DNA from: Deltaproteobacteria bacterium
GTDB taxonomy: Bacteria; Desulfobacterota; Binatia; HRBIN30; JACQVA1
Direction: 5' to 3'
Assembly (NCBI GenBank): GCA_016178705.1
Contig: JACOST010000028.1
Coordinates: 580,951-644,950 of the forward strand
DNA length: 64,000 nt
Shown here: in pieces, positions 23,897 through 32,630 of the stretch
Layout: each line of letters begins with the position of its first letter
How positions within the stretch are numbered: the first letter of the stretch is position 1
Program-made: the position numbers and the translations under genes
The notes under the pieces: model-generated
Database searches by the model: none
Told to the model about the DNA's origin: nothing
Seen by the model: only the letters and a program-made list of their open reading frames with translations

Positions 23897-23915
23897 TCCT
23901 ACTTCGGACAGTACC
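23897..23915 (-). repeat. Right terminal inverted repeat of the IS1-type element
   Basis: Read on the minus strand it is ggtactgtccgaagtagga, matching the left end at 16 of 19 positions. Forward TGTCCTA copies at 23873 and 23895 lie just inside it. Confidence 0.85.
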
Positions 23916-23923
23916 CGGTTTGC
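23916..23923. repeat. Target-site duplication, right copy
   Basis: CGGTTTGC, identical to 20725-20732 and directly next to the right end of the element. Confidence 0.9.
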
Positions 23924-23993
23924 ACAAGTTCGGCAGCGTCAGATTTGACCCCCTGGGGGGAACCCCCTAGGATCGCCCGCAGCGGAGGCTCAC

Positions 23994-24539
23994 ATGAAGC
24001 AGTGGTTCGCATTGTCGGCGATCGGCGGGGATCGCCCCGGAATCGTCGCCGATCTGGCTGAATTGATCTACGAGTGCGACTGCAACCTCGAAGATTCCAG
24101 CATGACGATTCTCGGCAGTGAGTTCGCGGTGCTGTTGCTGCTCACGGGTGAAGCGGCCGGCGTCGCCGAGCACTTGTCGGCCGCCTGCAAACGCCTGGAG
24201 TGGGAGAAGCGGTTGACGGTGTTCTTCCGTCCGCTGGACGGAGCGCCGGTCCCGTTCGGTGCGCGTCACCATGCGCAACGCTTCGCGTTGCAGGCCGTGG
24301 GCGTCGACAAGGCCGGTATCGTTGCCAAAGTCGCGCGCTCCCTAGCCGCGCGTGAGATCAACATTTTCGAGATGCGCACGCAGTCGCGTCCGGAGCCGGG
24401 TTCCGGCTCGCCGATTTACACCATGCAGATCCAGATGGATGTGCCAGGTGATACCGACATCGCGACCCTTCGCCGCGAACTCGATCGCATCGCCAGCGAG
24501 TTGAATATCGATATCACGCTGGTGAGTGGTGAATCGTGA
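23994..24539 (+). CDS. Tandem ACT-domain protein, GcvR-like
   Basis: A 181-residue protein made of two ACT domains. The first (FALSAIGGDRPGIVADLAELIYECDCNLEDSSMTILGSEFAVLLLL) and the second (FALQAVGVDKAGIVAKVARSLAAREINIFEMRTQSRPE … YTMQIQMDVP) follow the beta-alpha-beta-beta-alpha-beta plan with the ligand turn 'GxDxxGI'. This matches the GcvR/ glycine-cleavage repressor type, which modulates GcvA in enterobacteria; here no gcv genes are near. A GGAGG site precedes the ATG. A C/G-rich hairpin (ccccctgggggg) lies upstream, near 23950. No glycine riboswitch is apparent. Confidence 0.85.
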   Translation: MKQWFALSAIGGDRPGIVADLAELIYECDCNLEDSSMTILGSEFAVLLLLTGEAAGVAEHLSAACKRLEWEKRLTVFFRPLDGAPVPFGARHHAQRFALQAVGVDKAGIVAKVARSLAAREINIFEMRTQSRPEPGSGSPIYTMQIQMDVPGDTDIATLRRELDRIASELNIDITLVSGES

Positions 24540-24558
24540 GTCAGGAGTCAGGAGCACC

Positions 24559-25023
24559 TCAGTCGTTCAGTTCCGGATGAAACTCCGGATGCGCGGCGAG
24601 CCAGGCGGCGGCGCCCCGCATCGACTCTTCGTTCTTCTTGTTTATGAAGCGATAGATCGGTCCCTCGACAAATCGCAGCGGGCCTTTGAGGTCGAACGAT
24701 TCGCGAAAGCGTAGCCGCGTGCGATTCGCCCCGAGCGGTTCCAAAATCATCGAACCGCTCAATCCCGTGCGCAACATCTGATAGTCGTAGCCGCGATCCG
24801 GTTGCACGTTGGTGACGAGTTCGAACGACTCGCCGCGACGGCCGAAGGGCAGGGGATAGATCACTTTGCGCAGCAGGCCGTTGCCGCTCGCATCGCCGGG
24901 GTAGACGATCTCGACGTCGAGCACCGCTGGGGCGTACTGCTTCCACAGGTCGTAGCGTTGAAACAGCGCCCAGATGCGCGGCGCGGCAAAGGGCATCTCC
25001 AACGTGAACTCGTGATGCCGCAC
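24559..25023 (-). CDS. SRPBCC-family lipid/ligand-binding protein
   Basis: A 154-residue single-domain protein with the START/Bet v1-like pattern: beta1 EFTLEMPFAAPRIWALFQRYDLWKQYAP at the N-terminus, a run of beta strands with PFGRRGESFELVTNV and TRLRFRESFDLKG, and a C-terminal long helix (RFINKKNEESMRGAAAWLAAHPEF). Such proteins bind hydrophobic ligands or act as polyketide cyclases. It ends one operon-like group with the VOC protein and RNase D on the same strand. Confidence 0.85.
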   Translation of the reverse strand: MRHHEFTLEMPFAAPRIWALFQRYDLWKQYAPAVLDVEIVYPGDASGNGLLRKVIYPLPFGRRGESFELVTNVQPDRGYDYQMLRTGLSGSMILEPLGANRTRLRFRESFDLKGPLRFVEGPIYRFINKKNEESMRGAAAWLAAHPEFHPELND

Positions 25024-25030
25024 CGCGTGC

Positions 25031-25498
25031 TCACCCCGCGCCCGGTGGCACGGCAGGATCGCCGGGGGCCTGCACCAACTCGATCAACGTGCCGTCGGGA
25101 TCGGTGACGAAGATGGCGGCGGCCGCGAATGCCGGGATGTCGATGCGCGAGGGTTCGATCACGCGCGCCCCGACGGCGCGCAGACTGGCGATCACTTCGG
25201 TGAGGTTCGTTACCCGCAGCGACAGGTGAGTCAGTCCGAGTTGATTCATCGGCCGCGGTTGACCGGCCCCGACCGTTCCGGGTGACGCATAGTGCAGCAG
25301 CTCGATGCGCGTGCCGTCGCGTTCGAGGTAGCGCGCTTCGAGGTCAACGTTCTTGAGCTGGAGCAATGTATTAGTCGGTTCACCGGCGACGCGGAGATCC
25401 GAGAGGTAGGTGAATCCGAGTCCGTCGCGATAGAACCGCAATGCACGTGCTAGATCGGAAACGCAGATGCCGATGTGCGTGAGTCGCAGGATGCTCAT
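25031..25498 (-). CDS. VOC/glyoxalase-family protein
   Basis: A 155-residue protein with two betaalphabeta-beta-beta modules. Metal-ligand candidates are His8 (LTHIGICVSD), Glu66 (RIELLHY), His91 (LTHLSLRV) and a Glu in LIELVQ near residue 140. That gives a full set, so an active metal site is likely. It could be a methylmalonyl-CoA epimerase, lactoylglutathione lyase or dioxygenase relative; substrate not clear. Its start overlaps the rnd stop by 4 nt. Confidence 0.85.
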   Translation of the reverse strand: MSILRLTHIGICVSDLARALRFYRDGLGFTYLSDLRVAGEPTNTLLQLKNVDLEARYLERDGTRIELLHYASPGTVGAGQPRPMNQLGLTHLSLRVTNLTEVIASLRAVGARVIEPSRIDIPAFAAAAIFVTDPDGTLIELVQAPGDPAVPPGAG

Positions 25499-26736
25499 TG
25501 TGCGGGCGGTTCTATGTCGCCCGTGCGGTCGGCGTCAACGCGGAGGCGCTGCTTAGCCGGATCGAAGCGAATACTGGCGCGACCGTCAAGGAACTGCAGC
25601 AACGCATCGCCCGCGATCGTGCGGCGCCAGCCTTGCAAGATTGGCAAGATCGGCAACTCGGCGGCATCGCCGCTACCGTGCCGCGTGGCCAACAGTTCGA
25701 GGTCCGCGGTGGTGGCCAGCAGTCCGGGCGCGATGTGCGCCTGTTCGGCGCGCGTGCGCAACACCGCTTGCAGCAACTCAATCACACCGGTTGGTGTCGA
25801 GGCGCTGGTGTGCTTCGGCGACTCCGGCCAGTCCGACTTGGGTCGTGCGAGCGCTCGTTCGACCGCGCCCACCAGTTGGTCGGCGCTGCGCTCTAACTCC
25901 TTCGAGTGCAAGGCGCGAATGCCGCGCAGCGCGGCGGGCGTGGTGGGAGCGCGGCGCGCGAGTTCCACCATCAGCTCATCCTTCATGATGCTGCTGCGCG
26001 GCTTGTTGCGTTCGCGCGCCAGTTCTTCGCGCCAGGCCGCGAGCTCGCGCAAGACAGCCAAACCCTTGGCACGCAAGCTGCCGCGGCCGCGCACGCGCAG
26101 ATAGACATCCTGCGGTTCGAGTCGGCCCGTCGCCGCCAGGCGTTCGAGGCGCTGGAATTCTTCGCGCGCCCAATCGCTGCGGTCGAGTTCCCGCAGGCGT
26201 TGGCGCAAATGGTCGTGCAGCGGGAGCAGGTGGCGCACGTCATCGGCCGCATACGCCAGTTGTGCGGCAGTCAGCGGGCGTCGCGTCCAGTCGGTCAGCG
26301 TTTCGGTCTTCTCGACAGTGACGCCGAGCACGCGTTCGACCAACGGCGCGTAGCCAGGCTGGGCGCCGTAGCCGACCATCGCGGCGGCCACCTGCGTATC
26401 GAATGTCGGCTCGGTGATCGCCTGCGTGAGCAGGAAGAACAGGTCGAGGTCTTGTTGGCCCGCGTGCAGGATCTTCTCGACGCGCGCGTCGGCCAGCAGA
26501 GGAAAGAAGGCGTCGAGCTGTCCGATGGCGCGACAGTCGATCACGGCGCAGATATGCTCGTTGGCCACTTGGATCAATTCGAGTTGCGGCAAATACGTGC
26601 GTTCGCCGACGAACTCCGTGTCGAGGCCGAAGCGATCGGAGTCGGCGAGCCGCGCGACGACATTGCGCAAGCCGGCGACGTCGTCGACGTAGACAAACGA
26701 CTCGTGACGCGAGTGAGCAGGCCGCTGAGTATCCAT
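25495..26736 (-). CDS. rnd: Ribonuclease D
   Basis: A 413-residue 3'-5' exoribonuclease. The DEDD motif starts FGLDTEFVGERTY, then ILHAGQQDLDLFF and LAYAADDVRHLLPLHDHL (DEDDy type). HRDC-like helices follow (LRELAAWREELARERNKPRSSIMKDELM and a second similar region to residue ~330). RNase D trims tRNA 3' ends and other stable RNA. Overlaps the VOC gene by 4 nt. Confidence 0.92.
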   Translation of the reverse strand: MDTQRPAHSRHESFVYVDDVAGLRNVVARLADSDRFGLDTEFVGERTYLPQLELIQVANEHICAVIDCRAIGQLDAFFPLLADARVEKILHAGQQDLDLFFLLTQAITEPTFDTQVAAAMVGYGAQPGYAPLVERVLGVTVEKTETLTDWTRRPLTAAQLAYAADDVRHLLPLHDHLRQRLRELDRSDWAREEFQRLERLAATGRLEPQDVYLRVRGRGSLRAKGLAVLRELAAWREELARERNKPRSSIMKDELMVELARRAPTTPAALRGIRALHSKELERSADQLVGAVERALARPKSDWPESPKHTSASTPTGVIELLQAVLRTRAEQAHIAPGLLATTADLELLATRHGSGDAAELPILPILQGWRRTIAGDALLQFLDGRASIRFDPAKQRLRVDADRTGDIEPPAQ

Positions 26737-26747
26737 GTCGCAGGCGG

Positions 26748-27596
26748 TTAGGCGCGCACGGCGGCGAGATCAGGCCGGCCCGACCACGTCCACGCGAGAT
26801 TGGTGCGGCTGATGCCCATGAGCAGCCCGTGCAGTCCGCTTGGATGAATGAAGACATTTTCTCCCGCGCCCGTATCGTGGCCACTGGCCCAGCGCATGCC
26901 GCGCCGATCGAGGCGCGCGGTGATCGTGCCGACATCGTCACTCTCGGCGTAGCACATGTAGAGCGACGGGCCGCGCTTGGCGAAGAAGCGGCCCATTGAT
27001 TTGTCCGATTCGGTGGGCTGCGACAGTTCGATACGATCGAGTTGCGCGGGTGGATTGAATAGCGTCAACGCACCAGTGTAGCCGAATTCGTGGCTGCTGA
27101 GTGGGTGGAACTTCTGCGCGTCGAGCCCGAAGATGTCGGCGTAGCGCGTCGCCGCCTGCTGCCAATCGCTGACGAGATTGGTGACTTCATAGATGTAGCG
27201 GATGCCGCCGAGCGAAGTCGTCGTGGTGCTGGGAGAGATCACCGCGCGCAACCCGCAGGTCTGATCCGGCGCGATGTGCAGGCGGCCGGCTTCCTCGCGC
27301 CATTGGATGCGGCGATCGGAGAGGTGCGTCGCCAAGGCACGCAGGTCGGGCGTAGCGAACCCGACGCCGAAGAGCCCTTCGCCCCACCGTTGTATGAAGG
27401 CTCGCACCGAGCCGTCGCCGGCAGGTTCGAGCAGCTCAATCTCGCTCGTGCCGGCGTGCAAGACGGTGCGATGCGCGGCCAGGAGATCGCTGTGATCCGC
27501 GCGCACCTGTTCGGCGCCGAGCACGGCGGCGAAGGTGTCGGCCGCGGCGGCGCGGTCGCGCACGGCGAGGAGAATTCGATCGAGTCGTTGCAGCAT
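26748..27596 (-). CDS. VOC-family protein (two-domain, dioxygenase-like)
   Basis: A 282-residue protein with two glyoxalase-type halves. The N-terminal half starts MLQRLDRILLAVRDRAAAADTFAAVLG. The second half carries GGIRYIYEVTNLVSDWQQAATRYADIFGLD and FHPLSSHEFGYTGALTLF. Only some of the canonical metal ligands can be picked out, for example a Glu in IELLEP, so activity is uncertain. The ATG at 27596 precedes the sequence with the family beginning; the longer open frame upstream is not used. No substrate is evident. Confidence 0.75.
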   Translation of the reverse strand: MLQRLDRILLAVRDRAAAADTFAAVLGAEQVRADHSDLLAAHRTVLHAGTSEIELLEPAGDGSVRAFIQRWGEGLFGVGFATPDLRALATHLSDRRIQWREEAGRLHIAPDQTCGLRAVISPSTTTTSLGGIRYIYEVTNLVSDWQQAATRYADIFGLDAQKFHPLSSHEFGYTGALTLFNPPAQLDRIELSQPTESDKSMGRFFAKRGPSLYMCYAESDDVGTITARLDRRGMRWASGHDTGAGENVFIHPSGLHGLLMGISRTNLAWTWSGRPDLAAVRA

Positions 27597-27708
27597 ACGT
27601 GTCTCCGCGATGAGCGAGCCATAGCTTGAGCGTGGAGATGAATCCAGTGCCACACACGTTTGATTGGCGCGATTGTCGCGCGCCGGTGCAGGCGATAAGG
27701 AAGCGCCC

Positions 27709-28785
27709 ATGACTGACCCTCGCTCGCAGCACCCATTTTGGATGCGCGAAGAGATTCACGAGCAACCCGATGCGGTCGCTGCCGCGCTGACCGATCAAGC
27801 TGAAGGGATCGCCCGTATGGCGGCGGCGCTGCGCGCGGCGCGGCCGCGACGGCTCTTCCTGGTGGGTACCGGCACCTCGTTTCATGCCGCGCAGTGTGCG
27901 GCGTGGTTTGCTCGCCTCGAACACGTGCCGCTGACGACGATGGCTGTGCCCGCGCACGACTTCGTAACCTATCCGATCGCACTCACCAGTGATGACGCAG
28001 TGGTGGTGATCAGTCACCGCGGCACCAAGCACTACACCGGCAAAGCGCTGGAGTTGGCGCGTGCGGCGAAGGTGGTCACAGGGCTGGTGACCGGGCAGGG
28101 GCCCCACGAAGCGCCGGCCGGCGTGGTCGTGCTGCGCACGTGTCATCAGGACCGCAGTTCGGCGCACACCGTGAGCTACACCAGCGCCCTCGCGGTACTG
28201 ATGTTGCTGCTCGCCGACTACGCCGATTGCTCCGATGACGAGCGGCTGCGCCGCGTGATCCTCGATCTGCCGACGCAGCTCGCCGCGGCGCTGCAAACCG
28301 AAGCCGTCGTGCGCGAGTTGGCGGAGCGCTACGCCGGTCGGCAACGCGTTTACTTTGTCGGTGGCGGACCGCACGCGGTCACCGCGTCTGAGGCGGCGCT
28401 GAAGGTGAAGGAGACCAGCTACATTGTCAGCGAAGGCTTTGCGGTCGAACAGATGCTGCACGGGCCGATGCAAGCGGTCGAGGCGAGCGATCTGGTCGTT
28501 GCCGTCGCGCCGAGCGGTCCGTCGACGCAACGGATCGGCGATCTGCTCAATGCTGCAAACGAGATTGGTGCGGCGCGGATCGCCGTGATGTCGGGCGGCG
28601 AGTCACTCAATGCCGACGCGTCGATCCAGATTCCCCCCACGCGCGAATCGCTCAGCCCGTTGACGAGCGTGGTAGCGCTGCAACTGTTCGCATACTGGGC
28701 CGCGGTCACGCGCGGTAAGAACCCCGACTGCTTTCGGCTCGACGAGCCACGGTACAAGAGAGCCAGCGGTCGATTTGCGTTGTGA
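27709..28785 (+). CDS. Double SIS-domain sugar isomerase/deaminase (GlmS isomerase-like)
   Basis: A 358-residue protein with two SIS domains and no glutaminase domain. It starts HPFWMREEIHEQPDAVAAAL, resembling the region of GlmS that follows the glutaminase domain. Domain 1 has LFLVGTGTSFHAAQCAAWFA; domain 2 has VYFVGGGPHAVTASEAALKVKETSYIVSEGFAVEQMLHGPMQAV, close to GlmS/AgaS. The GlmS catalytic site includes the LKxKE segment, present here as LKVKET. Could be glucosamine-6-phosphate deaminase or a fructoselysine-type deglycase. AAGGAAG lies upstream of the ATG. Confidence 0.85.
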   Translation: MTDPRSQHPFWMREEIHEQPDAVAAALTDQAEGIARMAAALRAARPRRLFLVGTGTSFHAAQCAAWFARLEHVPLTTMAVPAHDFVTYPIALTSDDAVVVISHRGTKHYTGKALELARAAKVVTGLVTGQGPHEAPAGVVVLRTCHQDRSSAHTVSYTSALAVLMLLLADYADCSDDERLRRVILDLPTQLAAALQTEAVVRELAERYAGRQRVYFVGGGPHAVTASEAALKVKETSYIVSEGFAVEQMLHGPMQAVEASDLVVAVAPSGPSTQRIGDLLNAANEIGAARIAVMSGGESLNADASIQIPPTRESLSPLTSVVALQLFAYWAAVTRGKNPDCFRLDEPRYKRASGRFAL

Positions 28786-28826
28786 AGCGTTGGCAGCGTG
28801 CTGGCCGGGTCACGGACTAACCCGCC

Positions 28827-29864
28827 TCACAGTTTGTAGCCGATCACGGCGCCGTCGGCGCCGGGGGATTCGAAGCGGACCGTGCGGATCTTCTTGAAGC
28901 CGATGTCCTTGAGCCACGCACTGTACTCGGCGGCGGTGTAATTGCGGCCGCCGGCGGTCTCGATCAGCATGTTCAAGCTCATGAGCGCGCCCGGCGCCGG
29001 GCCGCTCTTGTCGTTGTTCACCAGCAACTCGCAGATGATCACTGCGCCGCCGCGCGGCAGGGCCTCGTAGCACTTGCGCAGGATCGCGCGGTCGTCGGCT
29101 TCGCTCCAGTCGTGCATGATCATCGAAAGCACGATCAGGTCGTGACCGCTCGGATAGACAGCGTCGCGGAAGAAATCGCCGCCGATGGTTTGAATGCGGT
29201 TGCTCAGCCGCGCCTGCGCGATCTTGGCCGCGGCGATCTCGGCGACTTGGGGCAAGTCGTACACGCTGGCGCGCAGGTGGCGGTAGCGCTGACAGAGTTG
29301 GATGTCGTACGCCCCGGAGCCGCCGCCGACATCGAGCAACCGCGTGAACGGCTTCAAGTCGATCGCCTTGGCGAGTACGGCGCCGGTCGACATGGAGATC
29401 GAGTGCATCGCCTCCCAAAAACGGGCGAGCAGCTCCCCTTCGATGCCGTCGAACAGTGACTGCTGCGTCGCCGGATCCCAGGTGGTCGGACGATTGGTGC
29501 GGATGGCGTCGGTGAGCTTGGCCCAGCCGGCGTACAGCCGGCGATCGAGCATCTCGACAAAGCCGCCGAAGTAGTAGGGCTTGCCGCGCACGAGAAACTC
29601 CTCGGCGAGGGGTGTGTTGTGGTAGCGGCTGCCCTTCTTCTTGAGCAGACCGAGCGCGGCGCAACCGGTGAGCAGCATCTCTGCCGGTCGCACAGCGATG
29701 GCGAGTGCACTCGCGAGTTTCTCGGCGGTGGTGCCTTTGTTGCGTGCGAGGCGGGTGAACAAATCGAAATCCAGCGCCGTCGCGAAGGTCTTGAAGACCC
29801 AGAAGCTGGTGGCGAGTTGCATCAACGGTAGTGCGGATAGTGGCTGACGGCGCGTCTTTGGCAT
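28827..29864 (-). CDS. SAM-dependent O-methyltransferase (class I, plant-OMT type)
   Basis: A 345-residue methyltransferase. N-terminal helical dimerisation/winged-helix domain (residues ~1-100, LATSFWVFKTFATALDFDLFTRLA … AEMLLTGCAALGLLKKKG). SAM motif LLDVGGGSGAYDIQLCQRY near residues 170-190, then IGGDFFRDAVY, and LSMIMHDWSEADDRAILRKCYEALPRGG with the His/Asp of the catalytic region. This is the acetylserotonin/BchU-type family. The acceptor is unknown. Converges with the SIS gene. Confidence 0.88.
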   Translation of the reverse strand: MPKTRRQPLSALPLMQLATSFWVFKTFATALDFDLFTRLARNKGTTAEKLASALAIAVRPAEMLLTGCAALGLLKKKGSRYHNTPLAEEFLVRGKPYYFGGFVEMLDRRLYAGWAKLTDAIRTNRPTTWDPATQQSLFDGIEGELLARFWEAMHSISMSTGAVLAKAIDLKPFTRLLDVGGGSGAYDIQLCQRYRHLRASVYDLPQVAEIAAAKIAQARLSNRIQTIGGDFFRDAVYPSGHDLIVLSMIMHDWSEADDRAILRKCYEALPRGGAVIICELLVNNDKSGPAPGALMSLNMLIETAGGRNYTAAEYSAWLKDIGFKKIRTVRFESPGADGAVIGYKL

Positions 29865-29980
29865 TGCTGACTCTCCCTAGTTCTGTATTGCGCAAATCTC
29901 ACTACCGTCGGACCGCAGTCAATCGATCGCAACGGTGTTGACTCGTGCAGCTGACGGGATACTTGGTCATAGAGAGCCCT

Positions 29981-30064
29981 GCAAGGGCGAAGCGATCTCG
30001 CTGCGCTGAGCGGCCGACCTGACTGCGACGCGATTGCTTCGTCGCTCCGCTCATCGCAATGACG
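29981..30064. repeat. Dispersed repeat of the 'gcgaagcgatctcgctgcgctgagc' type
   Basis: Two linked modules (gcaagggcgaagcgatctcg and gattgcttcgtcgctccgct) lie in the 287-bp gap before the histidine kinase. The modules are roughly inverted relative to each other. This kind of gap repeat is common in GC-rich environmental genomes. The rest of the gap, 29865-29980 and 30065-30151, shows no gene. Confidence 0.5.
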
Positions 30065-30151
30065 ACCTTCCGAGGCGCTTCAAGCTTCGCTTCACAGTCA
30101 GACACTCCCCACTTCTCGTCCCCGGGCCACGGTGTGGTAAGAGGGGCGGCC

Positions 30152-32020
30152 ATGACGGAAGTGGTATCAGCTGGCGTGCGCGCGGAATTTGAGGAGCAAG
30201 GTCGAGGCCTCTTAGTCGCCCAATCACGCATTGGGTTCTGGATTCTCTTGACCTTCGTGGTGCTGTTCACGGTGGTGGATCTCGTTCTCAACCCGGGCAA
30301 CTTCAGTGCCTCGCAGATGGAGCAGGTGAGCTTGCTGCGCGGCGTTCAGGTCGTGGGCATCGCGATCGCGTTTCGCGCTCTCGGGCGCCAGCGCACCCGG
30401 CGCGGCGTCGCGTGTGTGAGTGTGTTCCTCGCTTCTGGCTTCAATGCCACGGTGGTGTTGGCGTGCGTGATGATTCACGACACCATTCTCGCCCCGACGG
30501 TTCTGATGAGTACGACCATGTTCGGCGCCGCGTTTCTGGCGTGGGGGGTGTGGGCGCAAGTGCTCGTCGGCCTCGCATCGGCACTCGGAATCATCGTCAA
30601 CGTCGTCGCGGTTACGCATCAGGCGGCGGGGATCTTCGGGTACAATCAGTTCGAAGCGTTCGCTGCCTTGGTGGCGTCGGTGTGGGTGGCGCAGAGCCTC
30701 GAACGGCAACGCTGGAGTCTATTCGTGTCGCAGAAGGCACGCGACGCGGCGGTTGCCGGACAGTTGGAGGAGGCGCGCATCTCCGACGCGCTGGCCCGCG
30801 TGGGCGGCGAGATGATCGAAGCGGTGGACACGCCGCAGTTGGTCGAGCGCCTCTGTCGGGTATCCGCGGCGGTGCTCGATTGCGACGTGACACACGCGTA
30901 TCTGCGCGACGATGCGGGGCAGGCGTTTGTGCCGGTGGCGGCCTACGGCACCACGCGCGAGCAGTGGGAGATGATTCGCGTGCTGCGGATTGCCAAGGGC
31001 GACGCCGCCCGCCTCGAAGCGCGCTTCGAGCGCGAGGCGGTGGTCGAGCTGTCGACCAGCGACGCACGCGCGAGCGTGGGTGATGCGCTGGCGGTGGTGA
31101 TGGAGCAGGCCGAGGTGACACGCTCGCTGTTCATGGCGCTGTGGCGCGGCAGCGAACTAACCGGCACGTTGCACGCCGGTGATCGCAGCGGCGCGGCCGG
31201 GTTTACGTTAGCGCAGCGGCGGATTGCGCACGGCATCGCCCACCTTGCCTCGATGACGATGGAACATGCGCGGGTACGCGCCGAGCTGGAGCGCGCCGAT
31301 CAAGTGAAGGCGCACTTTGTCGCTACCTTGTCGCACGAGCTGCGCAATCCGATCACGGCAATCCAGGGATACAACTACATGCTCTTGCGCGGCGCGTCGG
31401 ATCCCCTCAGTGGCGATCAGGCGGATCTCGTTCGACGTTCCGAGAAATGTGCGCAGGAACTATCCGATCTGATCACTGCCACGCTCGATCTGAGTCGATT
31501 CGAAGCCAAGCGCGTGCCGCTCGACCTGCAAGCGTTGCAAGTCTCCGATCTCTTCGACGAGCTGCGGCGCGAACTGCGTGCGCCGGCGGAGAAACCGGAT
31601 GTGCAGCTCCGATGGCTTGTGCACGCCGATCCGCACGCGCTGCAAACCGACCCATTGAAGCTCAAGATGGTTCTGCGCAATTTGGTCACCAATGCCCTCA
31701 AGTTTACCGAACGCGGCGCCATCACGGTGAGCGCGACGGAGCGGGACGGTGGCGTCGAGTTCCGCGTCGAGGATACCGGTATCGGCATCGCGGCCGATCA
31801 GGTGCCGACGATTTTCGAGCCGTTCACACAGGCCCACGGCATCGAATCGCGGCGCAAAGGCGGCGTCGGGCTGGGGCTGCATCTGGTGCGGCGCTTGGTG
31901 GACGTTTTGGGCGGGACGATTGCGGTCAGCAGCGAAGTTGGCCGCGGCTCGACCTTCCGCATTTGGGTGCCCAGCGGCGCGGCGACCGCTTCGACCGCCT
32001 CGCCCGATCGTCGCCCTTGA
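30152..32020 (+). CDS. Membrane sensor histidine kinase with GAF domain
   Basis: A 622-residue sensor kinase. Residues ~28-180 contain about five or six TM helices. A GAF-type sensor (about 215-365) follows. HisKA contains FVATLSHELRNPITAIQGY with His395. HATPase_c has the N-box NLVTNALKFTERG, G1 DTGIGIAADQ and G2 GVGLGLHLVRRL. No receiver domain is attached. A convergent response regulator (receiver only) ends 24 nt away and is the natural partner candidate. The ATG at 30152 is preferred because it follows GAGGGGC. Confidence 0.9.
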   Translation: MTEVVSAGVRAEFEEQGRGLLVAQSRIGFWILLTFVVLFTVVDLVLNPGNFSASQMEQVSLLRGVQVVGIAIAFRALGRQRTRRGVACVSVFLASGFNATVVLACVMIHDTILAPTVLMSTTMFGAAFLAWGVWAQVLVGLASALGIIVNVVAVTHQAAGIFGYNQFEAFAALVASVWVAQSLERQRWSLFVSQKARDAAVAGQLEEARISDALARVGGEMIEAVDTPQLVERLCRVSAAVLDCDVTHAYLRDDAGQAFVPVAAYGTTREQWEMIRVLRIAKGDAARLEARFEREAVVELSTSDARASVGDALAVVMEQAEVTRSLFMALWRGSELTGTLHAGDRSGAAGFTLAQRRIAHGIAHLASMTMEHARVRAELERADQVKAHFVATLSHELRNPITAIQGYNYMLLRGASDPLSGDQADLVRRSEKCAQELSDLITATLDLSRFEAKRVPLDLQALQVSDLFDELRRELRAPAEKPDVQLRWLVHADPHALQTDPLKLKMVLRNLVTNALKFTERGAITVSATERDGGVEFRVEDTGIGIAADQVPTIFEPFTQAHGIESRRKGGVGLGLHLVRRLVDVLGGTIAVSSEVGRGSTFRIWVPSGAATASTASPDRRP

Positions 32021-32043
32021 TACCCGGCCGCTGCCGCGAGCGG

Positions 32044-32475
32044 CTATAGCGATTGCTCGAGCTTGGCGCGTTGTTCGGCGGTGAGGTCGCCGATCAGGTA
32101 AGCCACGATGTTCAGCAGGCGGTCCAACTTGGGGGGTTTGGTGAGATAGTAGTCGGCACCGACACCGTAGCCCGCCAGCAGGTCTTCGTCCGATTTCTGG
32201 CCGGTCAGCATGATCACCGGCAGCTCGGTGAGCGCGAGGTCGTTGCGAATCTGCACGAGGGTCTGAAATCCATCGAGCTCGGGCATCCGGACGTCGAGGA
32301 TCACGAGATCCAGCCGGGTGCCAGCGCGCAAGAGGTCGATAGCTTGTTGGCCGGTTTCCGCGGTGAGGGTGCGATGACCGGCGGTTTGCATCAATCGCGA
32401 CACGATCAGCCGGATATTTTCCTCGTCGTCGACAATCAGGACCGTCTTCTTGGCGTTCGGAGTTGGTTTACTCAT
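32044..32475 (-). CDS. Single-domain response regulator (receiver, CheY-like)
   Basis: A 143-residue receiver with no output domain. It has the acidic pair DDEEN (residues 16-20), phospho-accepting Asp61 in LVILDVRMPELDG, the Thr of VIMLTGQKS and the Lys of LTKPPKL. It could shuttle phosphate as CheY/Spo0F do or act as an adaptor. Convergent with the GAF histidine kinase. Confidence 0.92.
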   Translation of the reverse strand: MSKPTPNAKKTVLIVDDEENIRLIVSRLMQTAGHRTLTAETGQQAIDLLRAGTRLDLVILDVRMPELDGFQTLVQIRNDLALTELPVIMLTGQKSDEDLLAGYGVGADYYLTKPPKLDRLLNIVAYLIGDLTAEQRAKLEQSL

Positions 32476-32602
32476 ACCCGTGTCTACCAGTGCGACGGAT
32501 GCTCCCTACCAGACCGGCGGTCAGCGGTCACGCCCAATCTGCGAGGCTGCTCTACCAGCCCGTTGAAAGACCCCGCATGCTTCGAGACGTGGGTTTCCCG
32601 TG

Positions 32603-32625
32603 CATTCTCAACGTCATTGAGAATG
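32603..32625. terminator. Hairpin in the response-regulator/CoA-transferase gap
   Basis: cattctcaa and ttgagaatg form a 9-bp stem with a 5-nt loop. There is no T-run. It immediately precedes a long palindrome. Confidence 0.4.
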
Positions 32626-32630
32626 AGGTC

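Larger units (their letters stand above)
20733..23915. mobile_element. IS1-family insertion element with passenger genes (3,183 bp)
   Basis: The element is bounded by imperfect 19-bp terminal inverted repeats (16/19 matching, both starting GGTACTGTCC) and a perfect 8-bp target duplication, so both ends are intact. It contains a DDE transposase of the IS1 family, a HARE-HTH-like protein, a class II tRNA, a small ribbon-helix-helix-like protein on the minus strand and a membrane protein. It separates infC and the GcvR-like gene, which run divergently. Its AT-richer promoters and base usage differ visibly from the GC-rich flanks. The two ends also hold subterminal TGTCCTA-type copies. Passenger-carrying IS of this kind are sometimes called transporter IS. 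Confidence 0.88.

Noticed and set aside
23924-23993. Glycine riboswitch upstream of the GcvR-like gene
   Set aside because: Only a short C/G hairpin is visible; too short for a glycine aptamer.
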